From NCBI GenBank assembly GCA_000402755.1, contig AQSD01000014.1, positions 1-14,753 of the forward strand: 14,753 bases of DNA. The letters run 5' to 3'. The number at the start of each line of letters is the position of its first letter. Within the stretch, counting starts at the first letter, position 1. The notes beneath the pieces are model-generated. The model worked only from the letters and a program-made list of their open reading frames with translations. It was not told the origin of the DNA and did no database searches. Below are positions 6,255 through 13,137 of this stretch, in pieces. Both the position numbers and the translations under genes were made by a program. The stretch is from Fidelibacterota bacterium SCGC AAA160-B08. Its GTDB lineage: Bacteria > Fidelibacterota > Marinisomatia > Marinisomatales > Marinisomataceae.

Positions 6255-6923
6255 ATGTATCTAAAGCAATTAGACATCAAACTTGACGAGTTTCATCTAC
6301 TGAAACATCCATTTTATGTAGCATGGAATAACGGAGAATTAACACAAGAAATTTTACAAGATTATGCGGAGCAGTATTATCAGCATATCAAAGCATTTCC
6401 ACGTTATATCAGTGCAACACATTCACTATGTGAAGATATTGAGCAGCGTAAAATCTTATTAGATAATCTTAGCGATGAAGAAGATTTTGAGAAAGATCAT
6501 CCAATGCTATGGAAACAATTTGCTCTAGAAGTAGGAGCGAGCGCATCTGAGCTTGAAACAATTAAACAAGCAGGATATACAGAAGATATGATTGGAAACT
6601 TCTTTAGGCTTGCTAGATCTAGTTATGCAGAAGGATTAGGTGCTTTATATGCCTATGAGCGTCAAGTGCCAGAGATTGCAGACACTAAGATCAAAGGACT
6701 AGTAGATCACTATGATGTTTCATCTGATAAAGGATTAGAGTATTTCGTAGTACATAAAGATGCTGACGTAGAGCATCGTGAGCAAAGTGCTATGCTAATG
6801 AATCAACTATCCGATGACGATAGAAAGCTCGCAGAAGAGGCCGGAATGTCTACAGCGCATGTGTTGTGGGGATTTTTATCAGGTCTTTGTGATAAGTATA
6901 ATATTCCAAACGAAAAGAACTAA
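6255..6923 (+). CDS. CADD-family protein, putative self-sacrificing p-aminobenzoate synthase
   Basis: This 222-residue helical protein is of the heme-oxygenase/TenA/PqqC fold and closely resembles Chlamydia CADD (compared from memory). Aligned metal ligands of the dinuclear site are Glu75, His82, Glu135, His167, Asp171 and His174 (the last three form HxxxDxxH). Residues tied to CADD's sacrificial chemistry are also present: Tyr21 (CADD Tyr27, in HPFYVAW), Tyr134 and Lys145 (CADD Lys152). CADD and its Nitrosomonas homologue can replace pabABC in making p-aminobenzoate for folate, using the protein's own tyrosine as source. That role here is inferred from residue conservation. An AGGAG site lies 9 bases before the ATG. 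A beta-barrel gene follows after 2 bases, probably co-transcribed. PqqC and TenA are less likely because the CADD-specific residues match. Confidence 0.87.
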   Translation: MYLKQLDIKLDEFHLLKHPFYVAWNNGELTQEILQDYAEQYYQHIKAFPRYISATHSLCEDIEQRKILLDNLSDEEDFEKDHPMLWKQFALEVGASASELETIKQAGYTEDMIGNFFRLARSSYAEGLGALYAYERQVPEIADTKIKGLVDHYDVSSDKGLEYFVVHKDADVEHREQSAMLMNQLSDDDRKLAEEAGMSTAHVLWGFLSGLCDKYNIPNEKN

Positions 6924-6925
6924 CT

Positions 6926-7579
6926 ATCAGATATCTATTAGCATTTTTATTTACAGTTTCATCAATAACAATCGCACAAGAAGTTGAGCAGGCAGCTTCC
7001 TCAAAATCTGGATGGGGAGTCTATGGTGGATATCAGTCCATGCAAATCTCAGGCATAGAAGACGATGCATCTGATGAAGAGCTTGAAATGTTTGAAAGTA
7101 AGAGATTGGGATCATTTTATATTGGAATATGGAAAAATACGGACTGGAAAATTGGTTCGTTGCCAATAACTGTTGGTGCCGAATTAGGACATCGTGGAAC
7201 TTCTACTAATTACCAAGTAGATCCTAGCGAAGATGAACCTTTGATGTATATAGAATCTGCTGAAATTTTAATTACCTATCTTGACTTATGGACTTCTGTA
7301 AATTATCGCATGTCAGATAAATTCAATCTATGGATTGGTCCATCAATTGGAATAAATCTTGATAATAAGGTTACATATAATGTTAGTGGACAAGAAGCTG
7401 AAAATTTTGATTTATCAACCGACGTTGACTTTGATGAGAATGATTTTGGAATTCTTCTTGGTGCTGGCTACTCAATTAGTGAAAAAGTAAGCATGAATGC
7501 TGGCTTATATCGTGGATTAAAAGATCACGATGGAGGAAAGTTCAATAACTTATTTTTAGATATTGGCTATAGCTTCTAG
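6926..7579 (+). CDS. Outer-membrane beta-barrel protein with non-canonical (ATC) or mutated start
   Basis: The mature part is about 200 residues with alternating aromatic strands (WGVYGGYQS; LWIGPSIGINL; FGILLGAGYSI; NNLFLDIGYSF) and ends in Phe, as typical outer-membrane barrels do; about eight strands would fit. The first in-frame ATG (7040) lies inside the first strand and would remove the export signal. Upstream, the frame is open back to a TAA inside the CADD-family gene and encodes a signal peptide, RYLLAFLFTVSSITIAQ, with cleavage before QEVEQ. No ATG, GTG or TTG precedes it. The only plausible initiator is ATC at 6926, 2 bases after the upstream stop, which would give a 217-residue protein. 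Either a rare ATC start is used (compare ATT in E. coli infC) or an ATG was lost by mutation or sequencing error. The specific function of the barrel is unknown. Confidence 0.78.
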   Translation: MRYLLAFLFTVSSITIAQEVEQAASSKSGWGVYGGYQSMQISGIEDDASDEELEMFESKRLGSFYIGIWKNTDWKIGSLPITVGAELGHRGTSTNYQVDPSEDEPLMYIESAEILITYLDLWTSVNYRMSDKFNLWIGPSIGINLDNKVTYNVSGQEAENFDLSTDVDFDENDFGILLGAGYSISEKVSMNAGLYRGLKDHDGGKFNNLFLDIGYSF

Positions 7580-8032
7580 TTAGAGTCTCTTTAAGGAAGA
7601 AGAAATTTCATCTGATTGTTTTATTATCGAACTCCAATCTATGGTAGAGGACAGGTCTACGCCTTTTGTTTTTGCCAGAAAAACACACCAGACCTTTATA
7701 AATTCTGATGAAGGATAGAGGTATTTTATTCTTTTATCGCTTTGATCGCTTTGCAAATGGAGATATCCTCGTTTTTTTCCTAGAGCAACATAATTAACAA
7801 AAGATGATTTTGATCCATAGTCTGGACTTAATTGGTTGTAAATCTTAGATGGAGTTATCTTTTCTTCAGATAAGTAGTGAGACATGATAAATGTCGTTGC
7901 GATTCTCGATGTAATAGTACTTAGAAAAAATCTGATAAGATGAGATTTTTCTTTATCGTTAAAGCTTTGTGTCATAGCATCAAATACATTCGATGCTTGT
8001 TCTGCAAAATCTTTTTTCGTCTTAAGTGCCAA
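7580..8032 (-). CDS. Small winged-helix-like (MarR-like) DNA-binding protein
   Basis: The product is 150 residues on the minus strand. The N-terminal half is helical. A helix-turn-helix-like region (about 60-90: ITPSKIYNQL...SKSSFVNYVALGKKRGYL) precedes a basic beta-wing (SDQSDKRIKYLYPS, about 95-108), as in MarR-type winged helices. The length also suits that group. I infer a transcriptional regulator; no ligand pocket can be assigned. The start is TTG at 8032, supported by AGGAGG 5 bases upstream; the first ATG would cut 18 residues. It is divergent from apt across about 210 bases, so it might control itself or apt, but that is speculative. Its stop abuts the stop of the convergent beta-barrel gene with no gap. 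Confidence 0.65.
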   Translation of the reverse strand: MALKTKKDFAEQASNVFDAMTQSFNDKEKSHLIRFFLSTITSRIATTFIMSHYLSEEKITPSKIYNQLSPDYGSKSSFVNYVALGKKRGYLHLQSDQSDKRIKYLYPSSEFIKVWCVFLAKTKGVDLSSTIDWSSIIKQSDEISSSLKRL

Positions 8033-8244
8033 ATTCGCCTCCTGAGCGTATTAGTGCCATAATCACAAAAACTAAATATTATATGGATTGATATTAAGTC
8101 TCAATAACAATTTAGTATGATAAATGATTATTGTAAAGATTCCTTTACTTATATTTGTTTTATCATGATATGATATAACGAGATACTCTCAAGTTTTCAT
8201 TTATTTGAAATACAGTTTAAAATCATTATCTTGCGTTCAATAAA
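8033..8244. promoter_or_regulatory. Divergent intergenic region between regulator and apt
   Basis: These 212 bases separate two divergent genes and must hold both promoters. A 10-base perfect palindrome, TATCATGATA, lies at 8161-8170, followed by TGATATAAC, which offers -10-like hexamers for apt. No convincing -35/-10 pair with standard spacing could be fixed by eye. Confidence 0.45.
8038..8043 (-). promoter_or_regulatory. Shine-Dalgarno site supporting a TTG start
   Basis: AGGAGG on the minus strand lies 5 bases before the TTG at 8032-8030 and decides for TTG over the downstream ATG. Confidence 0.7.
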
Positions 8245-8772
8245 ATGAAAATAAACGATATAAAAAAGACAATTACTATTGTTAATGATTATCCCATTAA
8301 AGGGATAGTATTTAAAGATATTACTACTCTATTAGAAAATCCTACAGCTTTTAAAGCCACAGTTGATTTAATGATAGAGAGAATTGCTCATTTAGAATTT
8401 GATAAAGTAGTGGGAGTGGAATCCAGAGGTTTCTTCTGGTGTGCACCAATTGCTTATGCGCTATCAAAGTCATTTGTTTTAGCGAGAAAGCCAGGCAAGC
8501 TTCCTAGGGAAGCCGCAGAAAAGCATTTCACGCTAGAGTATGGCACAAATAGTGTTCACATTCATAAAGATGCAATACAGCCTGGAGATAGGGTGTTAGT
8601 AGTAGACGACTTAATTGCTACGGGTGGTACTGCAACTGCAACAGCAGATTTATGTAGAGAGCTTGGAGCAACCGATATTCATACATTATGCTTAATAGAT
8701 TTGCCGCATTTAGGTGGATCTAAAATGCTTGCAGAAAAGTATGGTGAAGTAATTACATTAATTGATTACTAG
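8245..8772 (+). CDS. apt: Adenine phosphoribosyltransferase
   Basis: This 175-residue enzyme of purine salvage makes AMP and pyrophosphate from adenine and PRPP in the cytosol. Visible features are DYP-KGI-FKDIT near the N-terminus (15-27), GVESRGF (57-63), the flexible-loop segment RKPGKLP (81-87), and the PRPP-binding loop VLVVDDLIATGGTA (117-130). The length matches bacterial Apt (about 170-185). The ATG at 8245 gives the standard N-terminus; no strong Shine-Dalgarno motif is present. The stop TAG is immediately followed by the end of the convergent alkylsulfatase-like gene. Confidence 0.95.
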   Translation: MKINDIKKTITIVNDYPIKGIVFKDITTLLENPTAFKATVDLMIERIAHLEFDKVVGVESRGFFWCAPIAYALSKSFVLARKPGKLPREAAEKHFTLEYGTNSVHIHKDAIQPGDRVLVVDDLIATGGTATATADLCRELGATDIHTLCLIDLPHLGGSKMLAEKYGEVITLIDY

Positions 8773-10542
8773 TCAGTCTTTTTCAAACATAGTAGCAAAT
8801 TGGATAAACTTTAGATAGTTTCCAGAAATACTTAATTTGCCAGAAGTTATGGCATTTTTTGCATCCCCTATGCCCAGAACAATACCTTTCCATGTTGAGC
8901 TATCTACCGTTACTGTAATTTGGGGATCAATTGGTATGTCGTGTATAACCTCAGCAATATTATTGCGAATGATGATACCAAATTTATTTCCAGTATCGCT
9001 CATATGAAATCCAACTGTTATAAATTTATTATTAGCTTTATCGGGATTTAATCTTGGAGGCATTGCTTCAAAAATAGTTTCTATAGGAATCTGACGAATT
9101 TGATCTTCCGTTAGATTGAAAGTTAAATCAGGTATAATTCGTTCATTAATTTCATAAGCTTCTGATAGATAATAATTTCTTGCAATAGGATTAGTTTCTT
9201 TCTTCGAAAGCTCTTCAAGAGATAACGAATAAAGGTTTTTAATTTCATTGTCGTCTGGAAAATTAATTGCTCCAATTTGACATAATTCTGCAGCCCATTG
9301 AAATTCTTTATTTTCCAATGCTTCATTAATTAGTGTTAATAAGTTATCTTTACTTCCAATGATTTTAAAAATATTTTTGCTACGTACTTTTGTAGATAGA
9401 GGTTCTAAATTTACTGCTTTACCGTCGAAGAATCCTAAATATCCGTTATATACATTTCGAATACTCCAAGAAACTTTACCATACTGCTCACGTAAATCAA
9501 AATTTTCTTTAAAGAATTTTGGATATTCAAATTCTTCTACAAGCTCATCTGGTGTTTTGCCTTTATTTGCTCCTCGTACAGCATAATCATGAACATATTG
9601 AATTGCATCACGATAAATAGTTAAGCGATCCTGTACTTCCTTTTTATTGGAAAGAAAAGGTCCATGGGAACTGACAAGATATGTTGGATTGTATGCACGC
9701 ATTTCATCAACAGATTTATACCACTTATAAGTATCGCGATATGATGTTCCTCTTATTGTATAAAGATTCGGAAACCGCATATAATAATTATCACCTGAGA
9801 AGACAATTTCTTTGTCTTTGTAATAGATAATAATTTGATCATCAGTTTCACCTGGAGAGTGAACTACTTCTAGCGTAACTCCAGCAATGGTAAGTATATT
9901 TTTTTTACCTTCCAATAAAACCGTAGGGTATACTACGGGAGGTTGTTCGAAGTCAAAATCAAGAGTAAAGCCTAAGCCGTGTCCTCGTTGTAGTTCTTTA
10001 GGTAGGAAGAAGCCAAATTGTTTCATTCCTCTTTTTGTTAATATAGGTTTTAATAAATTGTTTTGATCATAAAAGCCTTTTCGGAAGGTTTCATGAGCAT
10101 ATATTTCTGTATTTTTATCAACAAAAGGAAAAGCTCCTCTCCAATGATCTACATGAGAATGAGTATAAAAAATAGCTTCAATTGGTTGATCAGAAATTTC
10201 TTCGAATCGTTCTCGAATTTCTGCTGCCAATACATCACTTTCAGTAACATCAATAATAATGTTGCTACCATCGCCAACAATTAAGATAGAATTAGCTAAA
10301 CCATAGCCAATAGCCACATAAACATTGTCAACTACTTGATAGATATCTTTTTCAAAATAATAATCATCATCTATACTAATCTGATCGTCAACCTTTGAAA
10401 ACCATTCGTTAAAAGAGGTGTTTGTTGCTTTTAAGCTATCAACCAAAAATTCTTGGGAGATTTCTGGAGTTTCTTTTTCTGTTTTGGAACAATTGAGTAC
10501 AATTAAGCATATCAAGAGTATGTTAAATATTTTATAATGCAT
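8773..10542 (-). CDS. Alkylsulfatase-like metallo-beta-lactamase lipoprotein
   Basis: The product has 589 residues from the ATG at 10542; an upstream TTG at 10548 is not needed. A lipoprotein signal ends in VLNC (Cys18), predicting a membrane-anchored periplasmic or surface enzyme. The metallo-beta-lactamase core carries the zinc motif THSHVDHWRG (His128, His130, Asp132, His133), later VHSPGETDDQ, SGDN-YY--NLYTIRG--YRD and SSHGPF. The NLYT-RG---RD signature and the C-terminal SCP2-like domain (last about 110 residues) match SdsA1-type alkyl sulfatases, which cleave sulfate from alkyl sulfates and have a dimerisation domain between (about 300-440). A Glu that I recall in SdsA1 near the metals appears as Asp in SGDN. 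It is divergent from the class IV aminotransferase gene across 53 bases. The exact substrate is unknown. Confidence 0.87.
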   Translation of the reverse strand: MHYKIFNILLICLIVLNCSKTEKETPEISQEFLVDSLKATNTSFNEWFSKVDDQISIDDDYYFEKDIYQVVDNVYVAIGYGLANSILIVGDGSNIIIDVTESDVLAAEIRERFEEISDQPIEAIFYTHSHVDHWRGAFPFVDKNTEIYAHETFRKGFYDQNNLLKPILTKRGMKQFGFFLPKELQRGHGLGFTLDFDFEQPPVVYPTVLLEGKKNILTIAGVTLEVVHSPGETDDQIIIYYKDKEIVFSGDNYYMRFPNLYTIRGTSYRDTYKWYKSVDEMRAYNPTYLVSSHGPFLSNKKEVQDRLTIYRDAIQYVHDYAVRGANKGKTPDELVEEFEYPKFFKENFDLREQYGKVSWSIRNVYNGYLGFFDGKAVNLEPLSTKVRSKNIFKIIGSKDNLLTLINEALENKEFQWAAELCQIGAINFPDDNEIKNLYSLSLEELSKKETNPIARNYYLSEAYEINERIIPDLTFNLTEDQIRQIPIETIFEAMPPRLNPDKANNKFITVGFHMSDTGNKFGIIIRNNIAEVIHDIPIDPQITVTVDSSTWKGIVLGIGDAKNAITSGKLSISGNYLKFIQFATMFEKD

Positions 10543-10595
10543 TTTCAAATATACGTCATTATAAATAATATTTTTAGATAAATTAAGCGATAACT
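10543..10595. promoter_or_regulatory. Short divergent promoter region
   Basis: Only 53 very AT-rich bases separate the start of the alkylsulfatase-like gene (minus) from that of the aminotransferase gene (plus), so the two promoters must overlap. Neither gene has a clear Shine-Dalgarno motif. Confidence 0.4.
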
Positions 10596-11462
10596 ATGAA
10601 ACATATTTCTTACGCAAGAGACAAATTTGTATCGACAGACGAAGTAAGTCTGAGTATTTTAGGCAATTTTTTAAGTATTGTTAGAGGATATCAAGTCTTT
10701 ACTTTTCTGAAGACCGTAAATAAGGGAAAGCCTGTATTTTTAAATCACCACCTTGATAGAGTGCTCGATAATGCCAAGTCTATGAATATGATTGTAAAGC
10801 AATCTAGAGAAGAAATTGAGGAGCTAGTTCAGAGTACTTTAGATCAGAATAGTTTCGATGTTACAGAATGTAATATTATGATTCTGCTAGCAGGAACAAC
10901 GCCAATAGACACTTCAGCGCTTATTACGGATGAGCCTATTGACCTTTTTGTTATTATAACGCCCATTAAGGCCTTTCCATCTAAATCTTACGAAAAAGGA
11001 ATTGCATTAGGTTTGTTTGATTATAAGAGGCTTGATGGTGAACTTAAGACTCCATTCACCTATTTTGGTGGATTAAAAGCACAACACGCTGTTGTTCGAA
11101 ACACTAATTATGATGAAGCGCTATATACTAGCAATAATATGGTTCTAGAGGGAACCACATTTTCTTTTTTTGGTATAATGAATGATGGAACTGTTATCAC
11201 ATCGCCTGCAGATGGTAAAATATTAAAAAGTGTAACGCGATTAGTATTACTAGATCTGCTAAAAAAAGCAGAGTTAAAAGTCTTAGAATCACATATTTCT
11301 ATCGAAAAAGCTTTGGAATGTAGGGAAGCATTTATTGTATCAGCCAATCGAGATGTTATACCGGTTATATCTATTGAAGGACATGTTATTGGTGATGGGT
11401 TAGTGGGTAATCACACTAAATCAATTATGGGTCTTTATCAAGATGTTATCAATGCTCTTTAG
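10596..11462 (+). CDS. Class IV PLP aminotransferase / aminodeoxychorismate lyase-like protein
   Basis: This 288-residue enzyme is of fold-type IV. Features in order are the N-terminal pattern STDEVSLSILGNFLSIVRGYQVF (about 13-35), HHLDRV (51-56), the probable PLP lysine K151 in GELKTPFTYF, YDEALY (172-177), VLEGTTFSFF (183-192, family EGxxxNxF, with Ser in place of Asn) and a late SVTR motif (212-215) corresponding to the GITR phosphate-binding region. Members include branched-chain and D-amino-acid aminotransferases and PabC; sequence alone does not separate them here. A PabC role would be of interest given the CADD-family gene upstream, but CADD-type synthesis does not need PabC, so this link is only a suggestion. 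It appears to be a single-gene transcript. Confidence 0.85.
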   Translation: MKHISYARDKFVSTDEVSLSILGNFLSIVRGYQVFTFLKTVNKGKPVFLNHHLDRVLDNAKSMNMIVKQSREEIEELVQSTLDQNSFDVTECNIMILLAGTTPIDTSALITDEPIDLFVIITPIKAFPSKSYEKGIALGLFDYKRLDGELKTPFTYFGGLKAQHAVVRNTNYDEALYTSNNMVLEGTTFSFFGIMNDGTVITSPADGKILKSVTRLVLLDLLKKAELKVLESHISIEKALECREAFIVSANRDVIPVISIEGHVIGDGLVGNHTKSIMGLYQDVINAL

Positions 11463-11473
11463 TGATAATATTT

Positions 11474-11485
11474 AGAACTAGTTCT
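11474..11485. repeat. 12-base perfect palindrome
   Basis: AGAACTAGTTCT lies 12 bases after the stop of the aminotransferase gene and upstream of the envelope trio. Only a 4-base stem with a 4-base loop could form as a hairpin, so a protein-binding site is as likely as a terminator; chance is also possible. Confidence 0.4.
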
Positions 11486-11584
11486 TATTGTAGCTTTGTT
11501 ATTTTTTAATTATTTTTATTGAAACATATTTATGTAGTAAAGCGTATATATTTATTATAAACAACAACTATAAAGGTAAATAAT

Positions 11585-11989
11585 ATGAAAAATTTTCAAC
11601 TATTAGCCCTATCAAGTCTTTTTGTTTTTTCTTGTGCAATGAATGCACCAACAGCATCCGCTCAATCTAATGATTTTACCCTAGGTAAAGTTCAATCACA
11701 GCTTTCTGAAGGAATGAGCTCATCTCAGGTTGTAGAATTATTAGGATCTCCAAATTTAGTAACTAGCACGCAAGGTGGTGGTGAAGCATGGACATATGAC
11801 AAGGTATCTCAAGAATCTGAAGCTTCAAGTATGTCAGGAGCAGGGGCAGGTTCAAGTGGAAACTTTTTTGGTATTTTTGGAGGAGGACGTAGTAAAAATT
11901 CTACTACGAGTAAGAATTTAACACTAATTGTTAAATTTAATGCAGACGGTCTTGTTTCTAGTTATAAATATCAAAGCATTAAGTACTAA
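11585..11989 (+). CDS. SmpA/OmlA (BamE)-like envelope protein
   Basis: The protein has 134 residues. The N-terminus is hydrophobic with FVFSC (Cys17, possible lipidation) and also ASA-Q (cleavage after 26), so it could be a lipoprotein or a soluble periplasmic protein. The core motif L-EGMSSSQVVELLGSPNLV, followed by G-EAWTYDK, is the SmpA/OmlA fold signature found in BamE and related lipoproteins. A Gly/Ser-rich insert (about 79-109) separates this from a last strand, LTLIVKFNADGLVSSYKY. True BamE function (outer-membrane protein assembly) is not shown; many SmpA/OmlA-domain proteins are only structurally related. The stop TAA directly abuts the next ATG, so translation is coupled to the two lipoproteins that follow. 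Confidence 0.8.
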   Translation: MKNFQLLALSSLFVFSCAMNAPTASAQSNDFTLGKVQSQLSEGMSSSQVVELLGSPNLVTSTQGGGEAWTYDKVSQESEASSMSGAGAGSSGNFFGIFGGGRSKNSTTSKNLTLIVKFNADGLVSSYKYQSIKY

Positions 11990-12499
11990 ATGAGAAATAT
12001 CTCTCTTTCTCTTTTTCTAGTGACTGGTTTCTTATTAGTCGGATGTGGTGCAGGTATATCTGATCGTACTACTGCGGTAAAGCGAGCAATCGAAACCAGG
12101 GAGTATGACGTTGATATTAAGACCTTAATGAATGCATCAGTGGGCGCATTTCAAGATCTAGGCTATACTATCGATGTTCTAAATAGTGACTATGGATTAA
12201 TTACTGGAAGTAGAACCCAAGGAACACAAACAGTAAAGGTAGATACAGGACCTGACAGTATTATAGAAGGAATAGGAGCTATCCTTTTTGGATTTGAGGG
12301 TCGTTCAGATGATATTCTTATTACTCCATTAAAATTATCAGCAACTATTACTATTAAAGAAATTTCTTCTAATCCTTTGATCTCATCGTTGAGAGTAAAC
12401 TTTGAAAGCGGAGGAAAGAAGTACTCAGATCTATTCTTTAGATCTTTCTTTGCTGCTATAGATCAATCTATATTTCTTGATACATCAATAGAAGATTGA
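11990..12499 (+). CDS. Lipoprotein of unknown function, paralogue A
   Basis: The protein has 169 residues and a good lipobox, LLVGC (Cys19). The mature part begins TAVKRAIETREYDVDIKTLMNASVGAFQDLGYTID and continues to YGLITGSRT. A short variable centre follows, then LSATITIKEIS---LISSLRVNF and a C-terminal FFAAIDQSIFLD. The pattern FQDLG-TID...GLIT-S and the closing F---D-S-FL resemble a widespread group of uncharacterised proteobacterial-type lipoproteins, as I recall them. It is collinear with the next gene. The start ATG touches the stop of the SmpA/OmlA-like gene. No enzymatic motif is visible; an envelope structural role is inferred from context. Confidence 0.78.
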   Translation: MRNISLSLFLVTGFLLVGCGAGISDRTTAVKRAIETREYDVDIKTLMNASVGAFQDLGYTIDVLNSDYGLITGSRTQGTQTVKVDTGPDSIIEGIGAILFGFEGRSDDILITPLKLSATITIKEISSNPLISSLRVNFESGGKKYSDLFFRSFFAAIDQSIFLDTSIED

Positions 12500-12501
12500 T
12501 A

Positions 12502-13089
12502 ATGTCAAAAAGACAAGTATTTTCACTATTTGTTGCTTTTAATTTTCTCTTAGTGAGTTGTAGTTCTTCGAGTTCATCAAAGAAAAAAACTGTAGCAGCG
12601 CAACGCGCTGTTGAAACCAGAGAATATGCCGTAGATACAAAATCATTAATGCAGTCTTCAATAGGAACCTTCCAAGATCTTGGATTTACGATTGATACTA
12701 TTAGTGAAGAATTTGGTTTAATTACGGCTAGCAAAGTTGAAAAACCTAAAAAGAAAAAAAAATCAGATGCTGAAAAAGCACTATCTGCTCTTGCAATTGT
12801 TGCTGTTCTTTGGTGGGTAATTAATTCTGATGGGGATGATGACAAAAAATCTTCTGGTAGTGGTGGCACAACAACTGTCGTTAAAGATTATAAGCTTACT
12901 GCTACATTAACAGTAAAGGCTATTTCAGAAACTGAGCCTTTATCGTCATTGCGAGTAAATTTTGGAGGAGGAAAAAGAGAGCGTTCTATGCAATTCTTCA
13001 AAGAATTCTTCACTGCTATTGACAAATCATTGTTCTTGGATGATAACTTAGATCAAGCACAAGAGATTGATTTAGAAATAGACAATTAA
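12502..13089 (+). CDS. Lipoprotein of unknown function, paralogue B
   Basis: The product has 195 residues from the ATG at 12502, 2 bases after the stop of paralogue A. The signal ends in LLVSC (Cys20) followed by a Ser-rich, Lys-rich linker. The conserved blocks match its neighbour: RAVETREYAVDTKSLMQSSIGTFQDLGFTID, GLITASK, LTATLTVKAIS---LSSLRVNF and FFTAIDKSLFLD. The centre differs. A basic run (KPKKKKKSD) is followed by a hydrophobic stretch (ALSALAIVAVLWWVI, near residue 95) and an acidic, Gly/Ser-rich part (DGDDDKKSSGSGG). The hydrophobic stretch could insert into a membrane. This pair arose by tandem duplication and probably works together with the SmpA/OmlA-like protein; the function is unknown. 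Confidence 0.78.
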   Translation: MSKRQVFSLFVAFNFLLVSCSSSSSSKKKTVAAQRAVETREYAVDTKSLMQSSIGTFQDLGFTIDTISEEFGLITASKVEKPKKKKKSDAEKALSALAIVAVLWWVINSDGDDDKKSSGSGGTTTVVKDYKLTATLTVKAISETEPLSSLRVNFGGGKRERSMQFFKEFFTAIDKSLFLDDNLDQAQEIDLEIDN

Positions 13090-13137
13090 ACAACTTCTTA
13101 TTTTTCAGATTTTTTCTTATACTTTATATCAACAATT

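Noticed and set aside
6255..6923. PqqC or TenA thiaminase annotation
   Set aside because: The dinuclear metal-site pattern and the CADD-specific Tyr and Lys positions fit CADD better, and no pqq or thi genes are seen.
9123..10284. Short ORFs on both strands within the alkylsulfatase-like gene
   Set aside because: All lie inside a full-length gene with clear catalytic motifs and show no protein-like features of their own.
11519..11550. TTGAAA ... TATATA as a promoter for the envelope trio
   Set aside because: The spacer is 20 bases, longer than standard, and such hexamers arise easily in AT-rich DNA; left unassigned.
12468..12869. Minus-strand 133-residue ORF across the two lipoprotein genes
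   Set aside because: Antisense of two coupled lipoprotein genes; Ser/Phe-rich composition mirrors the Lys/Glu-rich coding strand.
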